This document shows positions 24,091 to 33,026 of a stretch of DNA of 64,000 nt, piece after piece. The position numbers and the translations under genes are program-made. A model generated the notes under the pieces. The model saw only the letters and a list, made by a program, of their open reading frames with translations. It had not been told where the DNA came from and made no database searches. The stretch covers positions 992,001 to 1,056,000 of the forward strand of contig JAXMAN010000002.1 in assembly GCA_046350355.1 (NCBI GenBank), read 5' to 3'. Within the stretch, counting starts at the first letter, position 1. The number at the start of each line of letters is the position of its first letter. This stretch comes from UBA966 sp046350355. GTDB taxonomy: Bacteria > Planctomycetota > Phycisphaerae > Phycisphaerales > SM1A02.

Positions 24091-24096
24091 TATCCT
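24091..24096 (+). promoter_or_regulatory. Putative leaderless-type -10 element
   Basis: TATCCT followed by 6 bases (CGGGGC) and the ATG of the first transglutaminase-like gene. The 13-mer CGGGCGTATCCTC here is identical to that before the MCP gene at 52005. Confidence 0.55.
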
Positions 24097-24102
24097 CGGG
24101 GC

Positions 24103-25437
24103 ATGGCCGCTTCCCTGCTGCTGGCCGCCGCGCTGTTCGCGCAGACGGCTCCGCTCCTCGCGCAAACCGCTCCGGGCGGCGCCAAGCCTCCCGCCGGCCC
24201 CAGCCTGCCTACGCAGAAGACCTTCACCACGGGGACGGCCCTCGGCTCCGGCCAGGGCGGCGCGGGGCAAGGCGGCGGCGCCGGCGCGGGCCAGGGCACG
24301 GGCAGCGGCGGCGGCAACACCGTCGGCAGTCCGATGGGCGGCGGGAGCACGATCTCGGGCCGTCCGCCGGAGCTGCCGCTGCAGCGCGTCACGCCGCGCC
24401 AGTACGACGTGAAGTTCGAGGGCAGCATCTGGGCGCCGGGGGTCTCGCGCGGCGACACCGCGCCGATGCAGCTCTCCGCGATGACCGTCTGGTTCCCGAT
24501 GATCCTGCAGAGCACCTGGAGCGCGGTCGATCCGGCCAGCCTCAAGCCCGAGCTGTGGATCGAGGCGCGCAAGGACCCCAAGATCGGCGACCGCGTGCAG
24601 TACCGGCAGGGACTGCCCTTTGGCCTCTCCGCGATGGGCTTCCCCGTCGGCGATGTCGCGGGCCAGAGCCTGAAGTGGAACGTCACCTGGCGCGTGCAGG
24701 TCTGGTCGGCGAAGCTGGACGAGGCCGCCGCCGCGCGCACCACCTGGCCCGTCGACTGGCCCGCCGAGGTGCAGGAGGCGCTGCGCCCGCAGCCGGGCAT
24801 CGAGAGCGACGCGCCGGAGTTCAAGGCCTTCGTCGACCGCGTGAGCCAGGGCAAGCTGCGCGCAGTCTCGCCCTGGATCGCGGCGAAGGAGCTGGTGCGC
24901 GCGACCATCAAGGTCTTCCGCAACATCGACAACGACGGGCTGCGCGTGGAGAGCGGCTTCACGCGCGGGCTGGTGCTCAACGGCGCGCTCTCCTCGATGA
25001 ACGCCGCCAGCGGCACGGCGCACGACATGACGGCCGCCTGCACCGCGGTCCTGCGCGCGGCGGGCATCCCCGCGCGCGCGGTCATCGGCGCCGCCGACCT
25101 GCCCACCAGCAGCGGCAACGCCACGCGCACGCGGCTCATCAGCTGGGGCGAGTTCTATCTCCCGGGCGCGGGCTGGGTCCCCTACGACCCCGTCGACCTG
25201 CGCGGCGCGATCCGCGGCGGCCTCTCGCTCGACCGCTCCTGGCCCAGCTTCGGCAACTGGTCCGACCTGAACGAGCGCATCCCGCTGAGCTACACCTGGA
25301 TCGCGCCGATCCCGGGCACGACCTCGATGCCCTACCCCGCGGTCTGGAGCTGGTCGACGCACGGCGTGATCAACACGCAGGTCATCAGCGACATGGTCGG
25401 GATCCAGATCGTCGGACGCGGGCGGGCCAAGGAATAG
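24103..25437 (+). CDS. Secreted transglutaminase-fold protein lacking the catalytic Cys and His (copy 1)
   Basis: 444 residues. Signal peptide (about 1-20), a Gly/Gln/Ser-rich linker (about 45-85), a beta-rich N-terminal domain, then a transglutaminase-like core (about 270-370). The diagnostic VLRAAGIPARAVIGAAD and EFYLPGAGWVPYDPVDLRG blocks are clear. The catalytic Cys, normally 15 residues before the Gly of GIPAR, is Ala306 (SGTAHDM instead of GxCxDF). The catalytic His of HAW is Ile346 (ISWGEFY). The Asp of the DP motif is kept. So it is probably a binding or structural domain rather than an active protease or cross-linker. A paralogue follows. Confidence 0.85.
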   Translation: MAASLLLAAALFAQTAPLLAQTAPGGAKPPAGPSLPTQKTFTTGTALGSGQGGAGQGGGAGAGQGTGSGGGNTVGSPMGGGSTISGRPPELPLQRVTPRQYDVKFEGSIWAPGVSRGDTAPMQLSAMTVWFPMILQSTWSAVDPASLKPELWIEARKDPKIGDRVQYRQGLPFGLSAMGFPVGDVAGQSLKWNVTWRVQVWSAKLDEAAAARTTWPVDWPAEVQEALRPQPGIESDAPEFKAFVDRVSQGKLRAVSPWIAAKELVRATIKVFRNIDNDGLRVESGFTRGLVLNGALSSMNAASGTAHDMTAACTAVLRAAGIPARAVIGAADLPTSSGNATRTRLISWGEFYLPGAGWVPYDPVDLRGAIRGGLSLDRSWPSFGNWSDLNERIPLSYTWIAPIPGTTSMPYPAVWSWSTHGVINTQVISDMVGIQIVGRGRAKE

Positions 25438-25450
25438 CGCACCCCGGGGG

Positions 25451-25456
25451 TACGAT
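25451..25456 (+). promoter_or_regulatory. Putative leaderless-type -10 element
   Basis: TACGAT, 6 bases before the ATG at 25463, flanked by GGGGG on the left and CCCCC on the right, so that the hexamer sits in the loop of an inverted repeat. Confidence 0.5.
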
Positions 25457-25462
25457 GCCCCC

Positions 25463-26887
25463 ATGCATGCTGCGCCCTTGCTGGTCGCCGTAGGCCTCCT
25501 GACCGCACCTCCGGATCCGGCGCCGCCGAAGCAGCGGCCGACAGCACCGTCACCGGCGCAGCGCGACGGCACTCCGCGCGCGCCTGCGGTGGACGCCCCC
25601 AATGCACGCGATGGCGACCGCCAACGCGCGCAGCCCAACGCGCCCCTTCCCCAGATCTGGCCACGCATCCACGGCCCCTCGAGTGAGACGCGCAATTGCG
25701 TCCCCTCGCGCGCGGCGGTGCTCTGGGCGCAACGCCGCGACCAGGGTCGCATGGCGACCTTTGGGGGTTCGGAGGAACGCGTCTCCGGGGAGCCCCCGCG
25801 ATCGCCGCTCGACCGCGTGGAGCCGCGGCTCTGGGAAGCGCGCGTCGATCTCCAGTTGCGCGGCACCGCGCGCAGCGGGCCCAACGCGCGTCCGGACTTC
25901 GTGATTCCCGACGCGGTGCTCTGGTGGCCGTTGGTGGTCGAGGACACCTACACCACGCTCGACCCATCAAGCGTCTCCACGCAGCTCTGGCTCGACGACC
26001 GGCAGGCGGTCGCGCCGATGGCGCGGAAGGACTCGCTTGCGTTCGGTGTCGGCGCGGTGGGGTTGCCTCTGAAGCAGGTCGCCGCGCACAACATCCGCGC
26101 AAGCGTCGTCTGGCGCCAGCAGTGCTGGTCCTCCCGCGTCGACGAGCGCGCCGCGGCGCAGATTCCCTGGCCTGCGGAGTGGCCAGCGGAGGTCCAGGAA
26201 GCGCTGCGTCCCCAGCCCGCCATCGAGAGCGACCAGCCCGAGTTCCGTGCGTTCGTCGATCGCATCAGCGGCGGCAAGCTCCGGTCGGTCACTCCCTGGA
26301 TCGCAGCGAAGGAGCTGAGCCGCGCCACCGTCAATGCGTTCCGGGTGGTGGACGCCGCGGGGAGCTGGTGGATCGGGCGGACCGATGTCGGGCTCCCCCT
26401 CATCGGCGCGTACGACCCGATGCGCGCGGGCGTGGGCTCCGCGCACGACCTCTCCGCCGCGTGCGTCGCCGTGCTGCGCGCTGCCGGGATCCCCGCGCGG
26501 GTGGTCCTGGGGATCGCCGACATTCAGGCCATCAACGACACCCGGGTGCGCCCGCAACTCGTCACCTGGTGCGAGTTCTATCTGCCGACCGCAGGATGGG
26601 TGCCCTTCGACCCCGTCGCGCTGCGCGGCGCCTCGCAGGGCAATCTCCCGCTTGACCGCCCCTGGCCATCCTTCGGAACCTGGGACGACCTCAACCGCCG
26701 CGTTCCCGTCGCCCACAGCTTCGTGGCACCCGTCGCCAACACCATATCGCTGACGGTGCCCAACGGCTGGAGCGTGTCGCAGGGCACGCTCGAGGACCTC
26801 GCCGTGGACCGGCAGGGCTTCGCGGTGCAGATCACCAGCCGCGGGCGCGTCCCGGAGGCGGGCGGCGCGACTAGTCCTCGACCTTGA
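25463..26887 (+). CDS. Secreted transglutaminase-fold protein lacking the catalytic Cys and His (copy 2)
   Basis: 474 residues, paralogue of the preceding gene. Short N-terminal hydrophobic stretch (LLVAVGLLTAPPDP) that may be a weak signal peptide, then a long Pro/Arg-rich region. The shared core includes WPAEWPAEVQEALRPQP, RISGGKLRSVTPWIAAKEL, VLRAAGIPARVVLGIAD and EFYLPTAGWVPFDPVALRG. As in copy 1, the catalytic Cys position is Ala (A327, in GSAHDL) and the His position is Val (V367, in LVTWCEFY). The last 17 bases overlap the end of the convergent GspK-like gene. It has its own -10-like hexamer 14 bases after the previous stop, so the pair need not be one transcript. Confidence 0.83.
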   Translation: MHAAPLLVAVGLLTAPPDPAPPKQRPTAPSPAQRDGTPRAPAVDAPNARDGDRQRAQPNAPLPQIWPRIHGPSSETRNCVPSRAAVLWAQRRDQGRMATFGGSEERVSGEPPRSPLDRVEPRLWEARVDLQLRGTARSGPNARPDFVIPDAVLWWPLVVEDTYTTLDPSSVSTQLWLDDRQAVAPMARKDSLAFGVGAVGLPLKQVAAHNIRASVVWRQQCWSSRVDERAAAQIPWPAEWPAEVQEALRPQPAIESDQPEFRAFVDRISGGKLRSVTPWIAAKELSRATVNAFRVVDAAGSWWIGRTDVGLPLIGAYDPMRAGVGSAHDLSAACVAVLRAAGIPARVVLGIADIQAINDTRVRPQLVTWCEFYLPTAGWVPFDPVALRGASQGNLPLDRPWPSFGTWDDLNRRVPVAHSFVAPVANTISLTVPNGWSVSQGTLEDLAVDRQGFAVQITSRGRVPEAGGATSPRP

Positions 26888-29800
26888 CGAAGCTCAGGAT
26901 GCGGGGACGCTGGCCGGGCGAATCCACGCCGGAGCGGTCGACCGTCATCATGTAGCGGGAGTCGTCGATGATCGACTCGGGGTCGGTGGCGTTCCACTTG
27001 CCGGTGAGCGGATCCTGGCGGATCGTGCGCACGCGGATCCAGACGGTGAAGACGTCGCTGCGGACGGTCGTCAGGTTGGAGATGCCCTTGAGCAGCGAGT
27101 TCTGCTCCAGCGCGTCGCCCGCGGTGAGATCGAAGCGGTACGCCTCGCGCTCGAGCACGGCCGTCGTGGCGGGATCGTCCGTCTCGACGCCGGCGCCGCC
27201 CGCGCCGTCCGGGGTCGCGCCGTCGTCGGTCGCCACCGTCAGGCGGTGCGAGTCGATCGAGGTTCGGCCCGAGAGCGGGTGGAACTGGAGCTGGTTCGCC
27301 GCCGTGGACTTGGGGATGCCGTCCGTGCGGTAGGCGAGCTGCGGGAGCGGCGGCACCGCGGGGCCGGCGCCGACGAGCGAGTTGTAGCCCGCGCCGCTCG
27401 TGGCGGTGTCCCACCAGGTGCGGAAGGGGTTCTGGCCGGCGTAGCGGGTCGACCAGCTCGCGAGCTGGTTCCAACTGTTGCCGATGTCGGCGGCGGCCGG
27501 GTTCGCGGGGTCGCGGAACTCCGCGCCCTTGGTCAGCAGCGCCAGCTCGCCCAGGCTGTCGAAGCCGCGCTCGCTGCGCATGTCCGCCGCCCACTCGCGG
27601 TTGTTCTGCGCGGTGGGCAGGTCGATGCCGCGGCTGTAGTAGCTGGGCATGAACCCGAACAGGTGGTTGGAGAGGTCGGGCAGGACGTTGGCCTTGCTGC
27701 GCCAGAGGTCGATCGCCTCGGGGACGCGCACGCGCGGCGCGGGGACGCCCCAGTCGAAGAGGATCGACTCGGGCACGGCCGGTCCCGGCGAGACGTTGCC
27801 AAGGTTCCAGTTGGTCGCCTGCTGCAGCGTGTTGTCGCGGATGGTCTTGAGGCCGTCGATGTTCTCGTCGTCGTTGTAGACCAGGCGCGTCATGTGCGGC
27901 ATCGCGCGCAGGACCTCGACCGGAGCCGTGTTCACGTTGAGCAGGCCGGGGGTGAGCTTGCCCTCGAAGCCGCGGGCCAGGCGCAGGCGGCGGTTCTCCG
28001 CCGTCGCGCGCTCCATGAAGTCGATCGTGCCGTTGCGGTCGCTGTCGAAGGGCTGCGCGCCGCGGTCGTCGACGACGAAGGCATCCAGGAGCGAGGCGCC
28101 CCCGGGCAGGCGGCTGTTGAAGCCGATGCCGTTCTGCGTGTTGGGCGTGCCGGCCACGGTGGTGTCGACCACCGGCGGCAGGACCTGGGTGCCCGAGAGC
28201 ATGGTGGCGCGGCCACCGACGCCCGCGGTCGTGTCGTAGACCGCCGGATCGAGCTGCAGCCGGTTGTAGTAGGCCGGGTTGCCCCCCACCGCCGTCTTCG
28301 GGAAGAGAAGGGTGTTCGTCGAGTCCGCGGGCTGCGCGAGGATCTCGGAGAGGGTCGCGTAGGTGCGGCCGCTGGTGGAGCGCTCGACGAGCGGTCCCCA
28401 GAGCGGGACATCCAGGATCTCGGCCGCCTGGTCGAAGTCCGCGTCCTTCTGGAACATGCGCAGCGGCGCGATGAAGTTGTCCGGGCTCGCGCCGTTGACG
28501 AACTTGGAGTCGGTGACCCCCTTCTCGCCGAAGCTCAGCACGGTGCCGCTCAGCGGCGTCGCGTTGGTCAGGCGCCACGCGGGATAGTCGTAGCGGCGCG
28601 ACTGGCCGGAGCCGAGCTGCTCGTAGATGCGCGTGGGGAGGAAGGTGGGCTTGCCGCGCTTGGGCTCGCCCCAGACGTTGAAGTAGTCCATCACCAGCCA
28701 GGTGCCGACGGGATTGGCGCTGGTGCCGTCGGGCGGATCGGTCTGCGCCCAGGTGGCGCCCTTGCGCTGCGTCTGCACGCCGCCGACGTAGGCGTCCGAC
28801 TGCGTGGCCTGCACGCGGTCCACGCCGGTGAGGCGGCTGAAGACGTAGCGCGGAGTGCGTTCGTCGAGGCTGATGATGCCGCGGCCCGCGGGGGTGCCGG
28901 TCACGCCGTTCTGCGTGTCGAAGAGCCACTGGCGGGCGCCGCGCGCCCAGGTGGTGTAGTAGTCGTCGTTGCGGATGCGGATGCCGTCGATGGCGAGCTT
29001 GCCCTGGCGGCACTCGATGTCCAGCTTCGGCGGCAGGTGCTCGTCCGTGTAGAGGCGCAGCACGTTGTCGCGGAAGGACTGGTTGCCGGCGGCGGGGTCG
29101 AGCTCGTTCTCGAAGCGGTCGACGACGGTCCAGGTGGGCGTGCCGCCCAGGCTGGGATAGATCGCGCGGCGCAGCTCCACGAAGGACGCCGGCGGGGCGC
29201 CGCCGTTGCTCTGCGAGGGCTTCCAGCGGTCCATGTTGCCGCTCACGTCGAGGCCGGCGTACGCGGGCGCGGTCGTGCGGGTGGCGTCGAAGTAGAGCGT
29301 GCCGCCGCGCTTGTTCTGCGTCTCGAGCGTGCCGCCGCCCCACGCCGGCGCGAAGATCGCGTTCGGGTCGGGCGGGAAGGTCTGGCCGGGCTTGGTGTCG
29401 TTGGAGGGATCGGTGTCGGTGATCGCCTGGCGCAGGTCCAGGAAGTCCAGCCACGCGTCGCGCGGGAAGGGATCGCCGTTGGGGAAGCGCTCGGGGATGC
29501 TGAAGACGATCGCGGTGCGGGGCTCCTCGACGGTGGTCGGGCCGAGCTCCACATCGGGGCCGTAGATGTTGCCGCTCTTGGTCCCGCTGGGGCCGGGGAT
29601 GCCGAAGAAGAAGCGCTGCGGCGCGCCGCTGGCGGGGTTGATGCGCAGCTCGAAGTCGGCCAGGCTGACCGGCGTGTTGTAGGGATTCGCGAGCTGGCAG
29701 ACGAAGACCACCGCGGGCCAGGTCGCCGGGTCGGCCGGGTCGTAGGTCACGAAGTGCTCGCCCGCGCCGTTGGCGGTGCACGGCGGCAGCTTGCCCGGAT

Positions 29801-32800
29801 CGCCCGAGTCGACCTGGCAGTTCGCCGAGTCGGGGCAGCCGGAGTTGGGGTTGCCCGGCGGGCCGGTCACTGCGTCGATCTGTCCCTGCGAGAGCTTGGT
29901 CTTGGGATAGACGAAGGCGACGAAGACCTCCTGGAAGAAGGGCTGCTTCTCGACGCCGATGAAGCCCGCGTTCTGGATCGAGGGATCGCTCACCGCGTCG
30001 GAGGGGACGGGGATCGCCTCGGTCGGGTGCAGCGGCTGGTCGAGGGCGAGCGTGTTGGTGACCTGCTTCCAGCTGTCGCGGTAGGAGAGGACGTTGGCCG
30101 CGAAGCTCGCGGTCATGAGCTTCGTCGCGGCGAGGCTCTTGCCGGTCTCGGTGGCGGACTCGCCCGGCTTGCCGAAGTAGCTCTGGCGGCTCCCCTCGTC
30201 GATGAGCGCGCGGCGCAGGACACGCTGCAGGTCGACGGCGAACTGGCGGTCGTTGGCGGCGATGGTCGCCGCGGAGGCCGCGGTGCCCGTGCCCGAGGGC
30301 GGATCGTTGGGCCGGCGCAGGTCGATCTTGCGGTTGTCCTGCAGGAAGCGCTGGCGTGCGAGGAGCGTGTCGATGTAGTCGACGCGGCCGTCGCCGTTGC
30401 CATCGCCGCGCGGGGTCGCGCCGGGGAACATGATCAGCGGGTGGTAGGGCGAGAGGTCGTCCGCGAGGTTGACCTGCCCGTCGCCGGTCACGTCGTCGGG
30501 CTGGCCGTCCTGGTCGAAGTCGACGCCGCGGCGGACATACGCCGGGCGGGTGCGGGTCACGTCCTGCGAGGTGGCCGTGCTGGTGTGGTCGATGACGCTC
30601 CACAGGCGCGGCGGCAGCTCCTCGTTGCGCGCGCCGCTGATCGTGGTCAGCAGGCGGCGGTGGTCAAGCAGCAGCTCCGAGCCCGAGCGCGAGGCGAAGG
30701 CCGCGTTGGGCGCCCACGCCGCGCGCGCGCGCCAGTCCTGCATGCGCCGGTCGTCGGGGCTGAGGTAGCGCGCGGTCTCCTCGCGCGAGCGCGAGGAACG
30801 CAGCGCCTGCCCGAAGGTGACCTGGTCCGAGTTGGCGGAGTAGGAGTCGTTGAGCGCGATCTCCAGGCGGCTGATCGTCGCGGCGGTGTTGAGGCCGTTG
30901 GCGGAGCGGAGCTCGACCTCGTCGTCCTGGCCGAAGGGCGTCAGGGTGACCAGGCGCGCGGCAGTGACGGGGTCGGTGAGCTCGCCGTTGTTGGCCATCG
31001 CCTTGAAATAGGTCAGGCGGTCGGCCGGGCGGGTCATCATGAACCAGCCGCCGTAGCCCGCGCCGCCGGGGGCGGCGAGGCCGTAGCTGTTCGTGGCGTC
31101 GAAGAGCGGCACGGGACGCGTGGGCTGTCCGGGCGCGCCCTCCTGCATCAGGCCGAGCAGGCGCAGCATGCTGGGCTGGTAGGTCGCGGCGCTCGCGCCC
31201 GCGGGCTGCGTGCGCGAGCCTTCCCAGCGCACCGGGTTCCAGCCGACATCGAGGCCGCCGTCGCTGCCGCCGCCGACCGTGCCGGTGCCCGAGTGGTAGA
31301 CGAGGCGGTCCTTGTTGGGCGTCGGCGCGCCGACCGGGGCCGGGACGCGGAAGCTGAAGGAGAGGCGGTACTCGGGGTCGTTCTCGCGCGAATTGAAGAA
31401 GCCGACGGGGACGTCGCGTCCGGCGAGGGACTGTCCGCCGCTGGTCGTCTCGTCGAAGGACTCGCGGCGCGTGACCAGCGCGAGGTCCGCGGGGGTCTGG
31501 CCGATGGTGGTCGTCTTGTCGAAGCGCGTCGCGACGTTCACGTTCAGCAGCGCGCTGTTGTCCATGATGCGGACCGCGACGAGCTGGCGCGTGCTGCGGT
31601 CGCTGCTGGCGGGCGCGAGGAACCAGAAGGAGTCGGTCCAGCCGTCGCCGTCGGCGTCGGCCAGCGTGCGCGCGATCAGGTTGCGCGAGGTCGGCGAGCC
31701 GACCGAGAAGCCCGCGGGGATGGTGTCGTTGGGGGTGTAGACCTTGTACTCGTCGGCGGGATTGCCGAAGGCGCCGAGCTGCAGGAAGTTCGGCAGCGCG
31801 TCCCAGCGGCGCGCGGGGGCGGAGACGCCCGCGGCGTTCACGCCCTTGATCATCTGCGCGTGCGGCGGCACCGCGCCGAAGTTGGTCGTGCCGACGTTGA
31901 ACCAGTCGCGCACGCGCGTGGTCCACGCGGTCGGGTCGAGCACCAGGTAGCCGCGCGAGTCCTTCGCGTTGATCGTCGGCTCGCGCGGGGGCACGAAGGG
32001 CAGCCACTGCTCGTAGGGCGTGCCCAGCGAGAGCTCGCCCTGCACGGTGCCGGGGAGGCCGGTCAGCGTGTTGGGGGTGCCGTTGACGACGCCCTCGATG
32101 TCGCTGATGTCCCAGCAGACGCGGTAGCCGTTCTCCGCGGTGGCGATCCAGGTCAGGTGCGGCCAGTGGCTGAAGCCCAGCCCCTCGGGGGAGAGAATCG
32201 GCAGGTTGTTGATGAGCGCGAGGTTGGACCAGTTGTTCGGAACGTTGCTTGGAGCGACCTGCTGGCCCGGGGGCGCGGGCTGCACGACGGCACCAGCAAC
32301 GCCGAGGGTTGCGGTCGGAAACGGCGCGGTGCCGCCCAGGAACTGCCCCGCCGTCAGCGCGCGCATCGGCTCGGTGGCAGCGAGCCAGCGCGAGTCGCCG
32401 AAGCCCGGGTTGCCGACGGGATTGCCCTCCCCCGCCACCACGCCGTAGCGCGCGGGCCAGTTGGTGAAGGGAATCGTGCTGTAGGGGGCGAAGTTGTAGC
32501 CGTCCAGGAAGCCGTCGCCGCCCGCGATGCTCACCAGCGTGTTGTTGGTGAACAGGTCGAAGTAGTCGACGCCGTAACGGATCGCCGCCGGCTCCGGGGG
32601 AAGGCGCGGGAAGTCGCTGCGCGCGAGGAACTCGCCGAAGAGCGGCGAGTTGGTGAGGCCCGTCGCCTGGTTCGCGGCGATCTGCGCGGCCATGCTCGAG
32701 GAGTCGATGCGGCGCACGAAGAGCGCGTCGGCGATCTCCTGCGCCATCGCCTCGCCCACGGTGTCGATGCGCGCCTCGCGGCCCGCGGCCTTCTGCGACG

Positions 32801-33026
32801 CGGCCGCCTGCGCGCGGCCCGACTGGGCGCGCACGAGGAAGGCGGTGGCCAGGATGACCAGCAGGACCAGGATCGCCGTGACGAGCACGAGCGTGTTGCC
32901 GCGGGCGTGCGCGCCGCGCCGGCGCGCCGTGCGCTCCATGGCGGCGGCGCTGGGCTGGTGGCTCGGGGTCGGGCGTGGATGGACGGTCGCGGCGGTCACG
33001 GGAGTCCCCTCTGGGAAGGCGGTCAC
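26871..33026 (-). CDS. Giant GspK/PilX-like pilus or secretion assembly protein
   Basis: 2,051 residues, against about 330 for GspK. After a short Arg-rich leader (ARGNTLVLVTAIL) comes one membrane helix (about 43-65) with no Glu at position 5 of the processed form, as in GspK. GspK-like SAM-domain signatures occur twice: SALLNVNVATRF (about 495) and GLLNVNTAPVEVLRAMP (about 1690). Acidic DxDxDG loops are scattered (about 460, 845-880, 1665); those at 845-880 look like a dockerin pair. It is the last gene of the pilin operon. The GTG start overlaps the upstream stop (GTGA); a second GTG at 32999 with AGAGGGG six bases before it is nearly as good. Probably a tip or minor pseudopilin with large exposed domains. 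Confidence 0.82.
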   Translation of the reverse strand: MTAFPEGTPVTAATVHPRPTPSHQPSAAAMERTARRRGAHARGNTLVLVTAILVLLVILATAFLVRAQSGRAQAAASQKAAGREARIDTVGEAMAQEIADALFVRRIDSSSMAAQIAANQATGLTNSPLFGEFLARSDFPRLPPEPAAIRYGVDYFDLFTNNTLVSIAGGDGFLDGYNFAPYSTIPFTNWPARYGVVAGEGNPVGNPGFGDSRWLAATEPMRALTAGQFLGGTAPFPTATLGVAGAVVQPAPPGQQVAPSNVPNNWSNLALINNLPILSPEGLGFSHWPHLTWIATAENGYRVCWDISDIEGVVNGTPNTLTGLPGTVQGELSLGTPYEQWLPFVPPREPTINAKDSRGYLVLDPTAWTTRVRDWFNVGTTNFGAVPPHAQMIKGVNAAGVSAPARRWDALPNFLQLGAFGNPADEYKVYTPNDTIPAGFSVGSPTSRNLIARTLADADGDGWTDSFWFLAPASSDRSTRQLVAVRIMDNSALLNVNVATRFDKTTTIGQTPADLALVTRRESFDETTSGGQSLAGRDVPVGFFNSRENDPEYRLSFSFRVPAPVGAPTPNKDRLVYHSGTGTVGGGSDGGLDVGWNPVRWEGSRTQPAGASAATYQPSMLRLLGLMQEGAPGQPTRPVPLFDATNSYGLAAPGGAGYGGWFMMTRPADRLTYFKAMANNGELTDPVTAARLVTLTPFGQDDEVELRSANGLNTAATISRLEIALNDSYSANSDQVTFGQALRSSRSREETARYLSPDDRRMQDWRARAAWAPNAAFASRSGSELLLDHRRLLTTISGARNEELPPRLWSVIDHTSTATSQDVTRTRPAYVRRGVDFDQDGQPDDVTGDGQVNLADDLSPYHPLIMFPGATPRGDGNGDGRVDYIDTLLARQRFLQDNRKIDLRRPNDPPSGTGTAASAATIAANDRQFAVDLQRVLRRALIDEGSRQSYFGKPGESATETGKSLAATKLMTASFAANVLSYRDSWKQVTNTLALDQPLHPTEAIPVPSDAVSDPSIQNAGFIGVEKQPFFQEVFVAFVYPKTKLSQGQIDAVTGPPGNPNSGCPDSANCQVDSGDPGKLPPCTANGAGEHFVTYDPADPATWPAVVFVCQLANPYNTPVSLADFELRINPASGAPQRFFFGIPGPSGTKSGNIYGPDVELGPTTVEEPRTAIVFSIPERFPNGDPFPRDAWLDFLDLRQAITDTDPSNDTKPGQTFPPDPNAIFAPAWGGGTLETQNKRGGTLYFDATRTTAPAYAGLDVSGNMDRWKPSQSNGGAPPASFVELRRAIYPSLGGTPTWTVVDRFENELDPAAGNQSFRDNVLRLYTDEHLPPKLDIECRQGKLAIDGIRIRNDDYYTTWARGARQWLFDTQNGVTGTPAGRGIISLDERTPRYVFSRLTGVDRVQATQSDAYVGGVQTQRKGATWAQTDPPDGTSANPVGTWLVMDYFNVWGEPKRGKPTFLPTRIYEQLGSGQSRRYDYPAWRLTNATPLSGTVLSFGEKGVTDSKFVNGASPDNFIAPLRMFQKDADFDQAAEILDVPLWGPLVERSTSGRTYATLSEILAQPADSTNTLLFPKTAVGGNPAYYNRLQLDPAVYDTTAGVGGRATMLSGTQVLPPVVDTTVAGTPNTQNGIGFNSRLPGGASLLDAFVVDDRGAQPFDSDRNGTIDFMERATAENRRLRLARGFEGKLTPGLLNVNTAPVEVLRAMPHMTRLVYNDDENIDGLKTIRDNTLQQATNWNLGNVSPGPAVPESILFDWGVPAPRVRVPEAIDLWRSKANVLPDLSNHLFGFMPSYYSRGIDLPTAQNNREWAADMRSERGFDSLGELALLTKGAEFRDPANPAAADIGNSWNQLASWSTRYAGQNPFRTWWDTATSGAGYNSLVGAGPAVPPLPQLAYRTDGIPKSTAANQLQFHPLSGRTSIDSHRLTVATDDGATPDGAGGAGVETDDPATTAVLEREAYRFDLTAGDALEQNSLLKGISNLTTVRSDVFTVWIRVRTIRQDPLTGKWNATDPESIIDDSRYMMTVDRSGVDSPGQRPRILSFVKVED

